From contig CM068367.1 in NCBI GenBank assembly GCA_034769895.1, positions 319,113,986 to 319,177,985 of the forward strand: 64,000 bases of DNA, written 5' to 3'. Both the position numbers and the translations under genes were made by a program. The notes beneath the pieces were generated by a model that was not told where the DNA came from, searched no databases, and worked only from the letters and a program-made list of their open reading frames with translations. Positions 13,129-22,100 of this stretch are shown here, in pieces (within the stretch, counting starts at the first letter, position 1; each line of letters begins with the position of its first letter). This DNA is from Magicicada septendecula. Taxonomy: Eukaryota; Arthropoda; Insecta; Hemiptera; Cicadidae.

Positions 13129-13131
<3 letters not shown>
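10137..13131 (-). mobile_element. LTR-retrotransposon remnants with gypsy-type primer-binding sites
   Basis: Three LTR-like heads follow one another on the plus strand: TATAACACCCGATTTCT at 10137, TGTAACACCCGATTTCT at 10232 and TGTAATAAGATTAG at 10368. The second and third are preceded by sequences whose reverse complements, AATTGGCGTCC and AATTGGCGCCCAAGACA (10351-10367), look like the TTGGCGCC-type primer-binding sites that follow the LTR in gypsy-like elements. This implies minus-strand elements. The block may end at 13131 with ...ACGTTACA, mirroring the TGTAAC start. No gag or pol coding is left; 10.4-13.1 kb is simply T-rich. A 20-bp hairpin AGACGC/GCGTCT sits at 11781-11800. The motifs at the left edge are clear, but the extent is inferred. 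Confidence 0.35.

Positions 13132-13167
<36 letters not shown>
13132..13167. repeat. (TA)n microsatellite at the left edge of the Penelope-like cluster
   Basis: A pure TA run lies between the GTTACA end of the presumed LTR remnant and the 3' end of the first Penelope-like copy. TA tracts also sit at the other PLE boundaries in this cluster (about 16904-16914, 17258-17275, 17632-17674 and 18688-18699). Confidence 0.95.
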
Positions 13168-13169
<2 letters not shown>

Positions 13170-13214
13170 CTATAATACTTATAACTAATTTACCTCAAGA
13201 TATACTTTTTTCCT

Positions 13215-15046
13215 TTAGGAACATGTTTCGGGAGATCTTGTTCTCCCATCTTCAGCCTTCTCCATCTTGTTTCTGGTGAAGTATTTGTGTGTTGGCTTCT
13301 GGATGTTATTAAGGTAGTTTGTTGGTCTTTGGTCCTTCAAAGTTGCATTATTGTGTGTGGTTGTGGTATCTGTTTTTGTATTTTGTGTATTTTCGATGTT
13401 GAGTGCTTTGAATATTGTGTCATGTTTTGTATTGATTTGTATTTGTTCTGGTATTAATTTGTTTTGTGTTTTATGTTTGTAAATCTGTAAATTTTCCCAA
13501 ATGTTCATTATGGTGCCTTTGTGTGGTATATGTTTTATTAGTGTTACATTGGTTATGTCTGGGAATTCATGTCCTGTGTTTATTGCATGTGTGGCTAAAT
13601 TGGATTTATATATATTTGGTTTTTTGTATGCATTTAGGTGTTCAAAATAACGTTTTTTCAGCTGTTTTTTTGTTTGTCCTATATAACATTTATTGCAATC
13701 TTGGCATTCAATTTTGTATATACCGTTGGTTGTTGTATTATCTTTGTTGTGTGAGCTATTTAGATTTTGTAATTTATTTTTATTAGTTTTGTATGCTATT
13801 TTTATATCTGTGTTTTTAAATAGTTTTGTTAGTTTTGTCATTTTATTATTTATATATGTGAATGTGGCCCATTTTTTGTTGTTGTTATTATTTATGTGTT
13901 GTTCAGTTTGATTAATTCTTAATTGTTCAATTTTTATTTTGTATTTGATTTTATTTTCTATTTTGATCATAGTATTTTTATTGTATCCATTTGCATAACC
14001 AATTTGGTATATTATATTTCTTTCTTTGTCAGTTTCTTGTTTGTTTAGGGGTATTTTGTACATTCTGTTAAATAACGAATAAAATGCTGCCATTTTATGT
14101 TGTGGTGGGTGGTCAGAATGGTTAGGTATAATGATGTTAGTGGAAGTTGGTTTTCTATATATTGCATATTGTATGTGTTTGTTGTATCTTGTGATGGTTA
14201 TGTCTAAATAGTTGATTTTGTTATGTTTTTCTTTTTCTTCTGTGAATTGTATTTTCGGATGTATGTTATTGATTTGTTTCAGTATGTTCTCTGCATTTGT
14301 GTTTTTGTTATTTGATACATATAGTCCATCATCTACATATCTTATCCATATGCCATCTGGGTCATGTGTTTTTATGATATTTTGTATTTTGTTGTCTATG
14401 TGTTGTAGGAATATTTCTGCTATTATGCTTGATAATGGTGATCCCATTGCTAAACCTTCTTTCTGTTGATAAATTTTGCTATTAAATTCAAAGTAATTTT
14501 GTTTTAGTATTAGTTGGAGACTATTTTTTATTTCGGTTATATATTGTTTGTTTTCATTTTGTTCTATAAGTTTGTTTATTATTATGTCAATTGTTTCTTC
14601 TACTGGGATATTGGTGTACATGTTTGTTATGTCATATGATGTGAAAAATGTATTTTCATTTATATTTATTATTTTTAGTTTGTCTATTAATTCGTATGTA
14701 TTTTTTATGTTATGATGGTTATTTGTTAGATGGTTATTTTTTAGTTTTGTGCTATTATTCTTGCTATTTTGTATGTAGGAGCTTTTTTGAAATTGATTAA
14801 TGGACGTATTGGGTTGTTTAATTTGTGTATTTTTATTAGGCTGTTCATTTTAGGTGGTTCTGGATTATTGTTTATATATATGTCTATGTTTTTATTGTTG
14901 AAAATGTTTTTATTAGTTTTATTGTTTGTTTAAGATAGTTTTCTGTTGGGTTTTTATCTAGTTGTATGCATTTATTATTGTTGATGAAGTATTCGGTTTT
15001 TTTGATGTAGTCTGTTTTATCAATGATTACTGTTGCTTGACTTTTA
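13215..15046 (-). pseudogene. PLE reverse transcriptase + GIY-YIG endonuclease, copy 1 (one frameshift)
   Basis: The long uninterrupted frame is 13215-14621 (468 codons), but its first Met is internal: the motif-A aspartate (SYDITNMYTNIPV) lies just upstream. Numbering from that Met: RT motif B GLAMGSPLSS at 57-66, catalytic YVDD at 95-98, and a GIY-YIG nuclease with GIY at 300-302, CxxC (C306, C309), YIG at 313-315, histidines 344 and 351, and the catalytic glutamate E376 in WENLQIYKHK. Upstream, the N-terminal RT block (ATVIIDKTDY) is in another frame. The shift is caused by a 10-bp difference from copy 2 near 14905-14915 (copy 2 has an extra AAATAAAAAC). The copy is truncated at the 5' end and so not autonomous. 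The nuclease and core RT residues are otherwise intact. Confidence 0.9.
13216..13259 (-). ncRNA. hammerhead-ribozyme-like motif in PLE 3' region
   Basis: Read on the minus strand: AGG, then CTGAAGA, T, a stem GGGAGA/TCTCCC, then GAAAC, AT and GTTCCT. CTGANGA and GAAA are the two invariant hammerhead core strings. AC/GT can serve as a two-pair stem III with GTT as cleavage triplet, and AGG/CCT as the start of stem I. An extra T before stem II is non-canonical. The motif overlaps the end of the coding frame. Hammerhead motifs have been reported in PLEs (Cervera and De la Peña 2014). Activity here is not shown. Confidence 0.5.
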
Positions 15047-15049
15047 CAC

Positions 15050-15100
15050 AAAATACACAAAATACAAAAACAGATACCACAACCACACACAATAATGCAA
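15050..15100 (+). repeat. 51-bp PLE 3'-end fragment fused upstream of copy 2 (pseudo-LTR trace)
   Basis: These 51 bases are identical to 16637-16687, which encode ENTQNTKTDTTTTHNNA near the C-terminus of the PLE protein. Here they sit immediately 5' of the truncated start of copy 2 in the same orientation. This is the arrangement expected at the junction of a partial tandem, where the tail of one copy precedes the next and yields the pseudo-LTRs typical of PLEs. Confidence 0.85.
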
Positions 15101-16815
15101 AACTAATAAAAACAAATAAAAACATTTTCAACAATAAAAACATAGACATATATATAAACAATAATCCAGAACCACCTAAAATGAACAGCCTAATAAAAAT
15201 ACACAAATTAAACAACCCAATACGTCCATTAATCAATTTCAAAAAAGCTCCTACATACAAAATAGCATGAATAATAGCACAAAAACTAAAAAATAACCAT
15301 CTAACAAATAACCATCATAACATAAAAAATACATACGAATTAATAGACAAACTAAAAATAATAAATATAAATGAAAATACATTTTTCACATCATATGACA
15401 TAACAAACATGTACACTAATATCCCAGTAGAAGAAACAATTGACATAATAATAAACAAACTTATAGAACAAAATGAAAACAAACAATATATAACCGAAAT
15501 AAAAAATAGTCTCCAACTAATACTAAAACAAAATTACTTTGAATTTAATAGCAAAATTTATCAACAGAAAGAAGGTTTAGCAATGGGATCACCATTATCA
15601 AGCATAATAGCAGAAATATTCCTACAACACATAGACACCAAAATACAAAATATCATAAAAACATTTGACCCAGATGGCATATGGATAAGATATGTAGATG
15701 ATGGACTATATGTATCAAATAACAAAAACACAAATGCAGAGAACATACTGAAACAAATCAATAACATACATCCGAAAATACAATTCACAGAAGAAAAAGA
15801 AAAACATAACAAAATCAACTATTTAGACATAAGCATCACAAGATACAACAAACACATACAATATGCAATATATAGAAAACCAACTTCCACTAACATCATT
15901 ATACCTAACCATTCTGACCACCCACCACAACATAAAATGGCAGCATTTTATTCGTTATTTAACAGAATGTACAAAATACCCCTAAACAAACAAGAAACTG
16001 ACAAAGAAAGAAATATAATATACCAAATCGGTTATGCAAATGGATACAATAAAAATACTATGATCAAAATAGAAAATAAAATCAAATACAAAATAAAAAC
16101 TGAACAATTAAGAATTAATCAAACTGAACAACACATAAATAATAACAACAACAAAAAATGGGCCACATTCACATATATAAATAATAAAATGACAAAACTA
16201 ACAAAACTAATTAAAAACACAGATATAAAAATAGCATACAAAACTAATAAAAATAAATTACAAAATCTAAATAGCTCACACAACAAAGATAATACAACAA
16301 CCAACGGTATATACAAAATTGAATGCCAAGATTGCAATAAATGTTATATAGGACAAACAAAAAAACAGCTGAAAAAACGTTATTTTGAACACCTAAATGC
16401 ATACAAAAAACCAAATATATATAAATCCAATTTAGCCACAAATGCAATAAACACAGGACATGAATTCCCAGACATAACCAATGTAACACTAATAAAACAT
16501 ATACCACACAAAGGCACCATAATGAACATTTGGGAAAATTTACAGATTTACAAACATAAAACACAAAACAAATTAATACCAGAACAAATACAAATCAATA
16601 CAAAACATGACACAATATTCAAAGCACTCAACATCGAAAATACACAAAATACAAAAACAGATACCACAACCACACACAATAATGCAACTTTGAAGGACCA
16701 AAGACCAACAAACTACCTTAATAACATCCAGAAGCCAACACACAAATACTTCACCAGAAACAAGATGGAGAAGGCTGAAGATGGGAGAACAAGATCTCCC
16801 GAAACATGTTCCTAA
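15101..16815 (+). pseudogene. PLE reverse transcriptase + GIY-YIG endonuclease, copy 2 (one internal stop)
   Basis: A single frame runs from 15101 to the stop at 16815 except for TGA at 15268-15270, in the context APTYKIA*IIAQKLKNN. Copy 1 has AGA (Arg) there, so this is a point-nonsense change. The region before the stop carries the conserved PLE segment PPKMNSLIKIHK...NPIRPLINF. After it come the motif-A aspartate (SYDITNMYTN), GLAMGSPLSS, YVDD, and GIY-YIG with E376 (numbered from the Met at 15409). One zinc-ligand histidine is changed, ATHAINTGH becoming ATNAINTGH. That may weaken the nuclease independently of the stop. Confidence 0.9.
16771..16813 (+). ncRNA. hammerhead-ribozyme-like motif in PLE copy 2
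   Basis: Same sequence as in copy 1: AAGG, CTGAAGA, T, GGGAGA-loop-TCTCCC, GAAAC, AT, GTTCC. It lies at the very end of the coding frame and runs into the 3' UTR. Stem II is a perfect six-pair helix with loop ACAAGA. Confidence 0.5.
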
Positions 16816-16863
16816 AGGAAAAAAGTACATCTTGAGGTAAATTAGTTATAAGTATTATAGTAT

Positions 16864-16912
16864 TATATACATCAAGAAACGGACTGTAGCAGAAAGTGAT
16901 TGATATATATAT
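16864..16912 (+). repeat. 49-bp direct repeat, unit 1
   Basis: ATATACATCAAGAAACGG...GTGATTGA followed by a TA run; 47 of 49 bases match the second unit at 17592-17640. Each unit is followed by (TA)n and then a 5'-truncated plus-strand PLE fragment. Either the target sequence was duplicated on insertion or this is the shared flank of successive insertions. Confidence 0.85.
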
Positions 16913-17158
16913 ATTTGGGAAAATTTACAAATATACAAACATAAAACAGAAAACAAACTAATACCTGAACAAATACAAATCAATACAAAACATGACACAA
17001 TATTCAAAGCACTCAACATTGAAAATACACAAAAAACTAACACATACACCACAATCACACACAATAAAACCAATTTGAAATACCAGAAGCCAACAGGAAG
17101 CCACAATAATAATAGTCAACCAATAACACATATGTAGTTCACCAGACAAAAAAACCGG

Positions 17159-17202
17159 AAGGCTGAGGATGGGTACAAGATAGTACCCGAAACATGTTCC
17201 TA
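17159..17202 (+). ncRNA. hammerhead-like motif, subfamily 2, left half
   Basis: AAGG, CTGAGGA, T, GGGTAC-AAGATA-GTACCC, GAAAC, AT, GTTCC. Compared with copies 1 and 2 the helix has changed from GGGAGA/TCTCCC to GGGTAC/GTACCC. Both strands changed so that pairing is kept, which is direct evidence that the hairpin matters. Confidence 0.55.
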
Positions 17203-17324
17203 ATAAGGAAAAAAAAAGGTATATCTTGAAGTAAATTTATTTATAAATATTAAATGTAATATATATATATATATTACATTTAATATTTATACATAAATTT
17301 ACCTCAAGATGTTATTTTTCTATT

Positions 17325-17368
17325 TGGAACATGTTTCGGGTACTATCTTGTACCCATCCTCAGCCTTC
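17325..17368 (-). ncRNA. hammerhead-like motif, subfamily 2, right half
   Basis: Mirror copy of the preceding motif on the minus strand with the same GGGTAC/GTACCC helix, CTGAGGA and GAAAC elements, as expected from the tail-to-tail inverted arrangement. Confidence 0.55.
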
Positions 17369-17591
17369 CGGTTTTTTTGTCCGGTGAAGTACATATGTGT
17401 TGGTTGACTATTGTGGCTTCCTGTTGGCTTCTGGTATTTCAAGTTGGTTTTATTGTGTGTGATTGTGGTGTATGTGTTAGTTTTTTGTGTATTTTCAATG
17501 TTGAGTGCTTTGAATATTGTGTCATGTTTTGTATTGATTTGTATTTGTTCAGGTATTAGTTTGTTTTCTGTTTTATGTTTGTATATTTGTA

Positions 17592-17629
17592 ATATACATC
17601 AAGAAACGGACTGTAGCAGATAGTGATTG

Positions 17630-17640
<11 letters not shown>
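17592..17640 (+). repeat. 49-bp direct repeat, unit 2
   Basis: Second unit of the ATATACATCAAGAAACGG repeat. It differs from 16864-16912 at two positions only and is again followed by a TA run and a truncated PLE. Confidence 0.85.

Positions 17641-17674
<34 letters not shown>
17632..17674. repeat. (TA)n microsatellite preceding PLE copy 3
   Basis: Pure AT/TA run of about 43 bp between the direct repeat and the first PLE-derived base (about 17675). Confidence 0.95.
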
Positions 17675-17675
<1 letters not shown>

Positions 17676-18642
17676 CAACCACATACAATATGCAATATAT
17701 AGAAAACCAACTTCCACTAACATCATCATACCTAACCATTCTGACCATCCACCACAACATAAAATGCCAGGATTCTATTCGCTATTTAACAGAATGTACA
17801 AAATTCCCCTAAACAAACAAGAAACTGACAAGGAAAGAAATATAATATACCAAATTGGTTATGAAAATGGATACAATAAAAATACTGTAAACAAAATAGA
17901 AAATGAAATCAAATATAAAATAAAAACTGAACAATTAAGAATTAATCAAAATGAACAACACATAAATAATAATAACAACAAAAAATGGGCCACATTCACA
18001 TACATAAATAATAAAATGACAAAACTAACAAAACTATTTAAAAACAGATTAAAAATAGCATACAAAACTAATAAAAATAAATTACAAATTCTAAATAGCT
18101 CACACAACAAAGATAATACAACAACTAACGGTATATACAAAATTGAATGCCAAGATTGCAATAAATGTTACATAGGACAAACAAAAAAACAGCTGAAAAA
18201 ACGTTATTTTGAACACCTAAACGCATACAAAAAACCAGAAATATATAAATCCAATTTAGCCACACATGCAATAAACACAGGACACGAATTCCCAGACATA
18301 ACCAATGTATCACTAATAAAACATATACCACACAAAGGCACCATAATGAACATTTGGGAAAATTTACAAATATACAAACATAAAACACAAAACAAACTAA
18401 TACCAGAAAAAATACAAATCAATACAAAATATGACACAATATTCAAAGCACTTAACATCGAAAATACACAAAATACAAAAACATATACCACAATCACACA
18501 CAATAATACAACTTTAAAATACCAAAGACCAACAAACAACCTTAATTGCATCCAGAAGCCAACACACAAATACTTCACCAGAAACAAAATCGCGAAGGCT
18601 GAAGATGAGAGAACAGGAACTCTCGAAACATGTTCCAAATAG
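17675..18642 (+). pseudogene. PLE C-terminal RT thumb and GIY-YIG domain, copy 3
   Basis: One open frame runs to the stop at 18640-18642. It contains the RT thumb/connector, GIYKIECQDCNKCYIGQT, both zinc-ligand histidines (ATHAINTGH) and the catalytic WENLQIYKHK. The nuclease is therefore complete in sequence, but the polymerase catalytic core is absent. The frame appears to extend into the TA repeat upstream as alternating Ile-Tyr codons, which is an artefact of the microsatellite. It shows about a dozen substitutions relative to copies 1 and 2. Confidence 0.88.
18594..18635 (+). ncRNA. hammerhead-like motif in PLE copy 3
   Basis: AAGG, CTGAAGA, T, GAGAG-AACAGGAA-CTCTC, GAAAC, AT, GTTCC. 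This is a third, again fully paired, version of the stem. The changes GGGAG to GAGAG and CTCCC to CTCTC are compensatory. Confidence 0.55.
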
Positions 18643-18769
18643 AAAAATAATATCTTGATGTAAATTTAATTATAAATATTAAATGTAATATATATATTCC
18701 ACACTCAGATGCCAATCCTGATAGATTCCTTAAATACGCAATACTGTCACATTCTACAAAAAACATCGT

Positions 18770-19170
18770 TATCATGACAATTACACATTACCGTGGAATG
18801 ACAACACAAACAACCATTATCATAAAAGTAGTGTCAGGTGCCACATGCGTATACAACTATACTGTGGTCATGAGAAATGTTGTGGCTTTGCAGGAAAACA
18901 TCCTTCCTTGGATTAAAAATACGTTAGCGTCAACAAACAAACATCGAACGCTACTTAAGAATATGGTATGCATCTGCATTCAGACCATACGTTCACAGCC
19001 TTCAGTTACCTACGTGAACGGACATTACCATGGAATAAGCGTAGTGCTACATAAGCAGCCATTACCATGCAATGAGCACATTACTGCTGATGCCTACGCA
19101 CTCAGCCACTACCATCAAATGTACGTAGGCTAAGTTTTTTGAGCTGCCTACAGAAACAATCCTACTACGA
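18770..19170. repeat. imperfect short repeats sharing sequence with 10.05-10.13 kb
   Basis: The unit CATTACCATGGAATGAGC recurs in variants at 18783, 19023 and about 19060. A 119-codon open frame (18774-19133) is a by-product and resembles no known protein. The stretch CTACATAAGCAGC ... CTACGAGATAT at 19050-19170 matches 10050-10130 on the other side of the retroelement cluster, in the same orientation. It may be an unnamed dispersed repeat. Nothing coding is supported. Confidence 0.4.
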
Positions 19171-22100
19171 GATATATGAATTTCTTTCGACCAAAAATGA
19201 ATTACTTGTTTCATTTAGATTGTCGGCTCGTAATTCGGTCGGGGAGTTGGCGGGTGGTCAGTACTGACGTGGTCAGGTCGACCTGATGATCGACCTGTGT
19301 TTAAAATCCTTGTGTTCTGCAGTTATTTAATCTGAAAAACTCTTTCTTCCCTTGTTGGAATGCATATCTTATCTAAAAAAAAGCGTAGACCCATGCTATG
19401 TCCCACCAGCTACGGTGCTAAAAACCACAGTCATGTAAAATATTGTACCTTACCAAGTGCCCCAGACATTGGACATTTCACATGACTTTGTACACTAACT
19501 TTTGTACTCTTAAACATGTCGTCATTTATCGTCCTATCTCTTCACTGAATCTTCTGCATTTTCCTCGACCAACAGGTTTCGAAAGAAGTTAATTCCTTGT
19601 CTCTTTTCCAATGATTCACGACTCAAAGCTGTACAAAGCACCACTCAACACAATGCGATTTTCTCGGTTTGAGTTCAGTGAGCCTTGACGTTAGCAGGTT
19701 CTCTCTTCCATAAAAACTGTTATTGTCATTGATATCATACACTATTGTCTTGAATGGATCTTGTATCCATCGATCTTGTATACTTCTATTAAATGGCATA
19801 ATACATTATTAAGAATCGTTGACGATGAATACGAAAATGTGGACAGTTGAAAAAAAAAGATTCCTTCGACTTTATGATGACTACTGGAACACCTCGGCAC
19901 GGACAATAAATAAGGATGCTCTTTTAACTGAAAAGAAACTGTGAATATCGGGGTTCTTCATTTTGTTCGTAAAATACTTTGTCGTACATGCATACAACGT
20001 AATTGTTTTACAAAAACAGCTAAAAAAAGGCAACTGTGCTGCACAACACACACACAGAAATTAATGAGCTTCACAAGAGCGTACTGATTTAATACACTAA
20101 ATAAGTAATAAAGTTCTCGATTGAGTGGTTTTGAAGACCAGTCAAATTCAAAGAAAGAACGTTGCAACCAATAAGCACGATTGGTATCTGACTCGGTTGA
20201 ATTTAAAATCGTCGACCGACTTGCGCTCGCACATTTTTACTACGAAAGCAAGTATACTACTGTTTAATCGTATGACGTATTCTATTTTATTTTGTCACCG
20301 CGCACGTTTGATATCTGCGACAATTTTCGTGTACTTCATACTTATGAACACTTGTGACACGATGAGAAATAATTTTCAGTAAAACATTGTTATTGCTGTT
20401 AAGACATACACGTCTTTTTTTAAATGTCGGTAATTTTAGCGATGATTTCAACTGTGAATGTTGTAATCGTATTATGATAAAATTATTCTATTTTACAGAG
20501 ATAATAATAAACGTTAGTTTTTACGTATAGCCTAGGCTGTATTTGTGGTTAAGAAATTGTTAATTTCATGTTCCATTGTTTATGGTTTTCAGTCTTTCGT
20601 TATCTGTATTTTTAGAGCACTGTTTTGAATATACGTTTGCGTAAAATCATCTTTTAGTTCAATGCATGAAACGTACTTGGGAGTTGAGGCTGACTTCGGA
20701 AATAAAAGCATAATAAATTATTGCGAGAGGGTAAAAAATTTTCACTTTGTCATAAAACGAGGAGTAAATATGTATATCCTGGCGCAGTTTTAATCAAAAC
20801 ACCTGGAGCCGTCTAAATCCTTACAATTGTCTGCGGACAAAATGGCAGAAAAGAGAAAGAGACGAGACTCCGCCGACGTGGAACGTAGTATTACTGAGAT
20901 GGGGGTTAACGGAGAAAAAGAGACGAGGCCGTGTCTTAGCCATTGGCCGCCATATTTTCAATACGTTATCTTTCCTTCCCCTTTTTAATTCTCTCTTAAT
21001 TCTATCTCTCTTTCTGCCCCCTCTCTCACTGCTCTGCAAGATCAAGAGCCATCCTGGAATCGAACCGGTTTCAAACTCCCCGAGGGCGCCCGCGCACATA
21101 ATACTATCGTACGTACGCACCGTACAATCATAAGCGCAATGCACGGTCAACTACACTCAATGTGTGCTTAACGTACAACGATGAATATTATCACAACTTT
21201 ATTGAGATTCAAGTCTGCTGGTTACGATTCAAAACGCAAAACCATGTTCAGACTGCTTAACAAAAAACGTGTAAGGAATTTGAGGCATTCCTCTGTCAAA
21301 TGTAAATTAAATCGCAGTCAACATTGTAAAAATGAGCACTGAAATACAGTGTAACTTAAATTCAAAAAGTAAGAATAATATCGTAAGTTTTCGACTAACT
21401 GTTTACATTTATCGTTTCATAACGTGTGGTCCTTACGGTTTTCATTCGACCTAGAAACTTCCTACGTTCATTATAAATGAAAATAAAATCAGTACAAAAC
21501 ACAAGACTCACACCCACAACAAATGATATACCCTATCCTTATTTGTAAGTCTTATTAAAAGTAATCACCGCACACATGAGAGACGTATGAGAAAGGATAA
21601 ATAAAAAAAAAATAATAATAAGAAAGTAGAAATCGCTTATGCAGGAATTGAGGAACATGTCACACGTCAATCAACGTCAACAGACTTTTCATTCAACTCA
21701 ATTATAGACTTGGCCGAGCGGCCTAATGCTCAACAAAGAAAACACTCGTGGAAACGCATATATTTTAATTACGCACTTGTGTGTGTACCTGATAACAGGT
21801 ACTGACTGTCAGATACGGCCGACAAACATTTATCTGCTGGTTTCTTGTAATCACTACACGAATTCATTTAAGAATTTCCTTCTAGCATCAAGGATTAGTT
21901 ATTACCTCGTATCCCGTATTCGTTCGTCCTGTTTTTCGATGACTCATCTTTCCGAGTCAACAAACTGGAAAATTTTATAATCTGGAATATTCTTGTACGA
22001 CAGATTCGCCTAAAGGTTTCTTTCAAATCTTTATGTACTCGTCACTTTCATATTAATGCAGAAAATTTCAATTCCGACTTGACATATTTGCTTTGTCATA

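Larger units (their letters stand above)
13168..15047 (-). mobile_element. Penelope-like retroelement, copy 1 (5'-truncated)
   Basis: Minus-strand copy carrying the C-terminal two-thirds of a PLE protein, its 3' UTR with a hammerhead-like motif, and an end in TA repeats. The 5' side breaks off at about 15047 just upstream of the conserved N-terminal RT segment ATVIIDKTDYIKKTEYFI. It is head-to-head with copy 2 and nearly identical to it over about 1.75 kb. PLEs move by target-primed reverse transcription using a telomerase-related RT and usually a GIY-YIG nuclease, and they often occur as 5'-truncated, tandem or inverted copies. That matches what is seen. Confidence 0.9.
13168..16866. repeat. 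3.7-kb head-to-head inverted repeat formed by two PLE copies
   Basis: Arms at about 13168-14915 (minus) and 15118-16866 (plus) are reverse complements. Over the 468-codon shared frame the two proteins differ at only six positions: N/T, H/F, T/S, I/T, F/I and H/N. The ~200-bp spacer holds the 5' tail of copy 1 and a 51-bp piece of PLE 3' sequence in front of copy 2. Such a near-perfect palindrome indicates recent origin. Confidence 0.92.
15101..16866 (+). mobile_element. Penelope-like retroelement, copy 2
   Basis: Plus-strand, 5'-truncated PLE whose coding region and 3' UTR mirror copy 1. The 3' terminus reads ...GGTAAATTAGTTATAAG and ends at about 16866 next to the ACATCAAGAAACGG flank. The body (15118-16866) is the right arm of the large inverted repeat. 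Confidence 0.9.
16913..17591. mobile_element. second PLE subfamily: tail-to-tail inverted pair of 3' fragments
   Basis: The plus-strand fragment 16913-17260 encodes IWENLQIYKHK and the C-terminus of the PLE protein, with a TAG at about 17135 before FTRQ and then the 3' UTR. From 17263 to 17591 the reverse complement follows. The centre is a TA palindrome at about 17262 (TAAATGTAATATATATATAT... mirrored). Sequence differs from copies 1 and 2 (for example GGGTACAAGATAGTACCC in the hairpin), so it is a distinct subfamily or older copy. Only the nuclease tail and 3' UTR survive in each half. Confidence 0.85.
17675..18700 (+). mobile_element. Penelope-like retroelement, copy 3 (5'-truncated)
   Basis: The PLE sequence resumes at NNHIQYAIYRKPTSTN, equivalent to residue 148 of copies 1 and 2, so everything up to and including the YVDD motif is missing. 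The 3' UTR ends ...AAATGTAATATATATA, like the second subfamily, and the flank TTCCACACTCAG follows. The truncation point directly abuts a TA run. Confidence 0.9.

Noticed and set aside
13466..14469. Plus-strand open frames of 72-106 codons opposite the PLE protein (and their mirror images at 15561-16564 and 17946-18638)
   Set aside because: They are antisense shadows of the AT-rich PLE coding sequence, giving Val/Leu/Cys-rich translations with no domain.
17623..17674. Alternating Ile-Tyr N-terminus of the third PLE frame
   Set aside because: It is translation of the TA microsatellite; real PLE homology begins at about 17675.
16169..18700. Possible CRISPR or satellite array suggested by the repeated PLE 3' ends
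   Set aside because: The repeats are coding and UTR fragments of one retroelement in different orientations, not regularly spaced units.
19273..19286. Perfect palindrome TCAGGTCGACCTGA considered as a nuclear-receptor response element
   Set aside because: Half-sites AGGTCG/CGACCT abut without a spacer and do not match the AGGTCA consensus; a 14-bp palindrome is plausible by chance in 64 kb.
20821..21150. 109-codon minus-strand open frame containing FETGSIPGW
   Set aside because: That string is translation of a B-box-like GGTTCGATTCCAGG; the rest is low-complexity Arg/Lys-rich sequence without similarity.
21711..21729. TGGCCGAGCGGCCTAATGC, resembling the D-arm region of a tRNA-Ser/Leu gene
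   Set aside because: No anticodon arm, T-arm or B-box follows at the right distance, so at most it is a tRNA-derived fragment.
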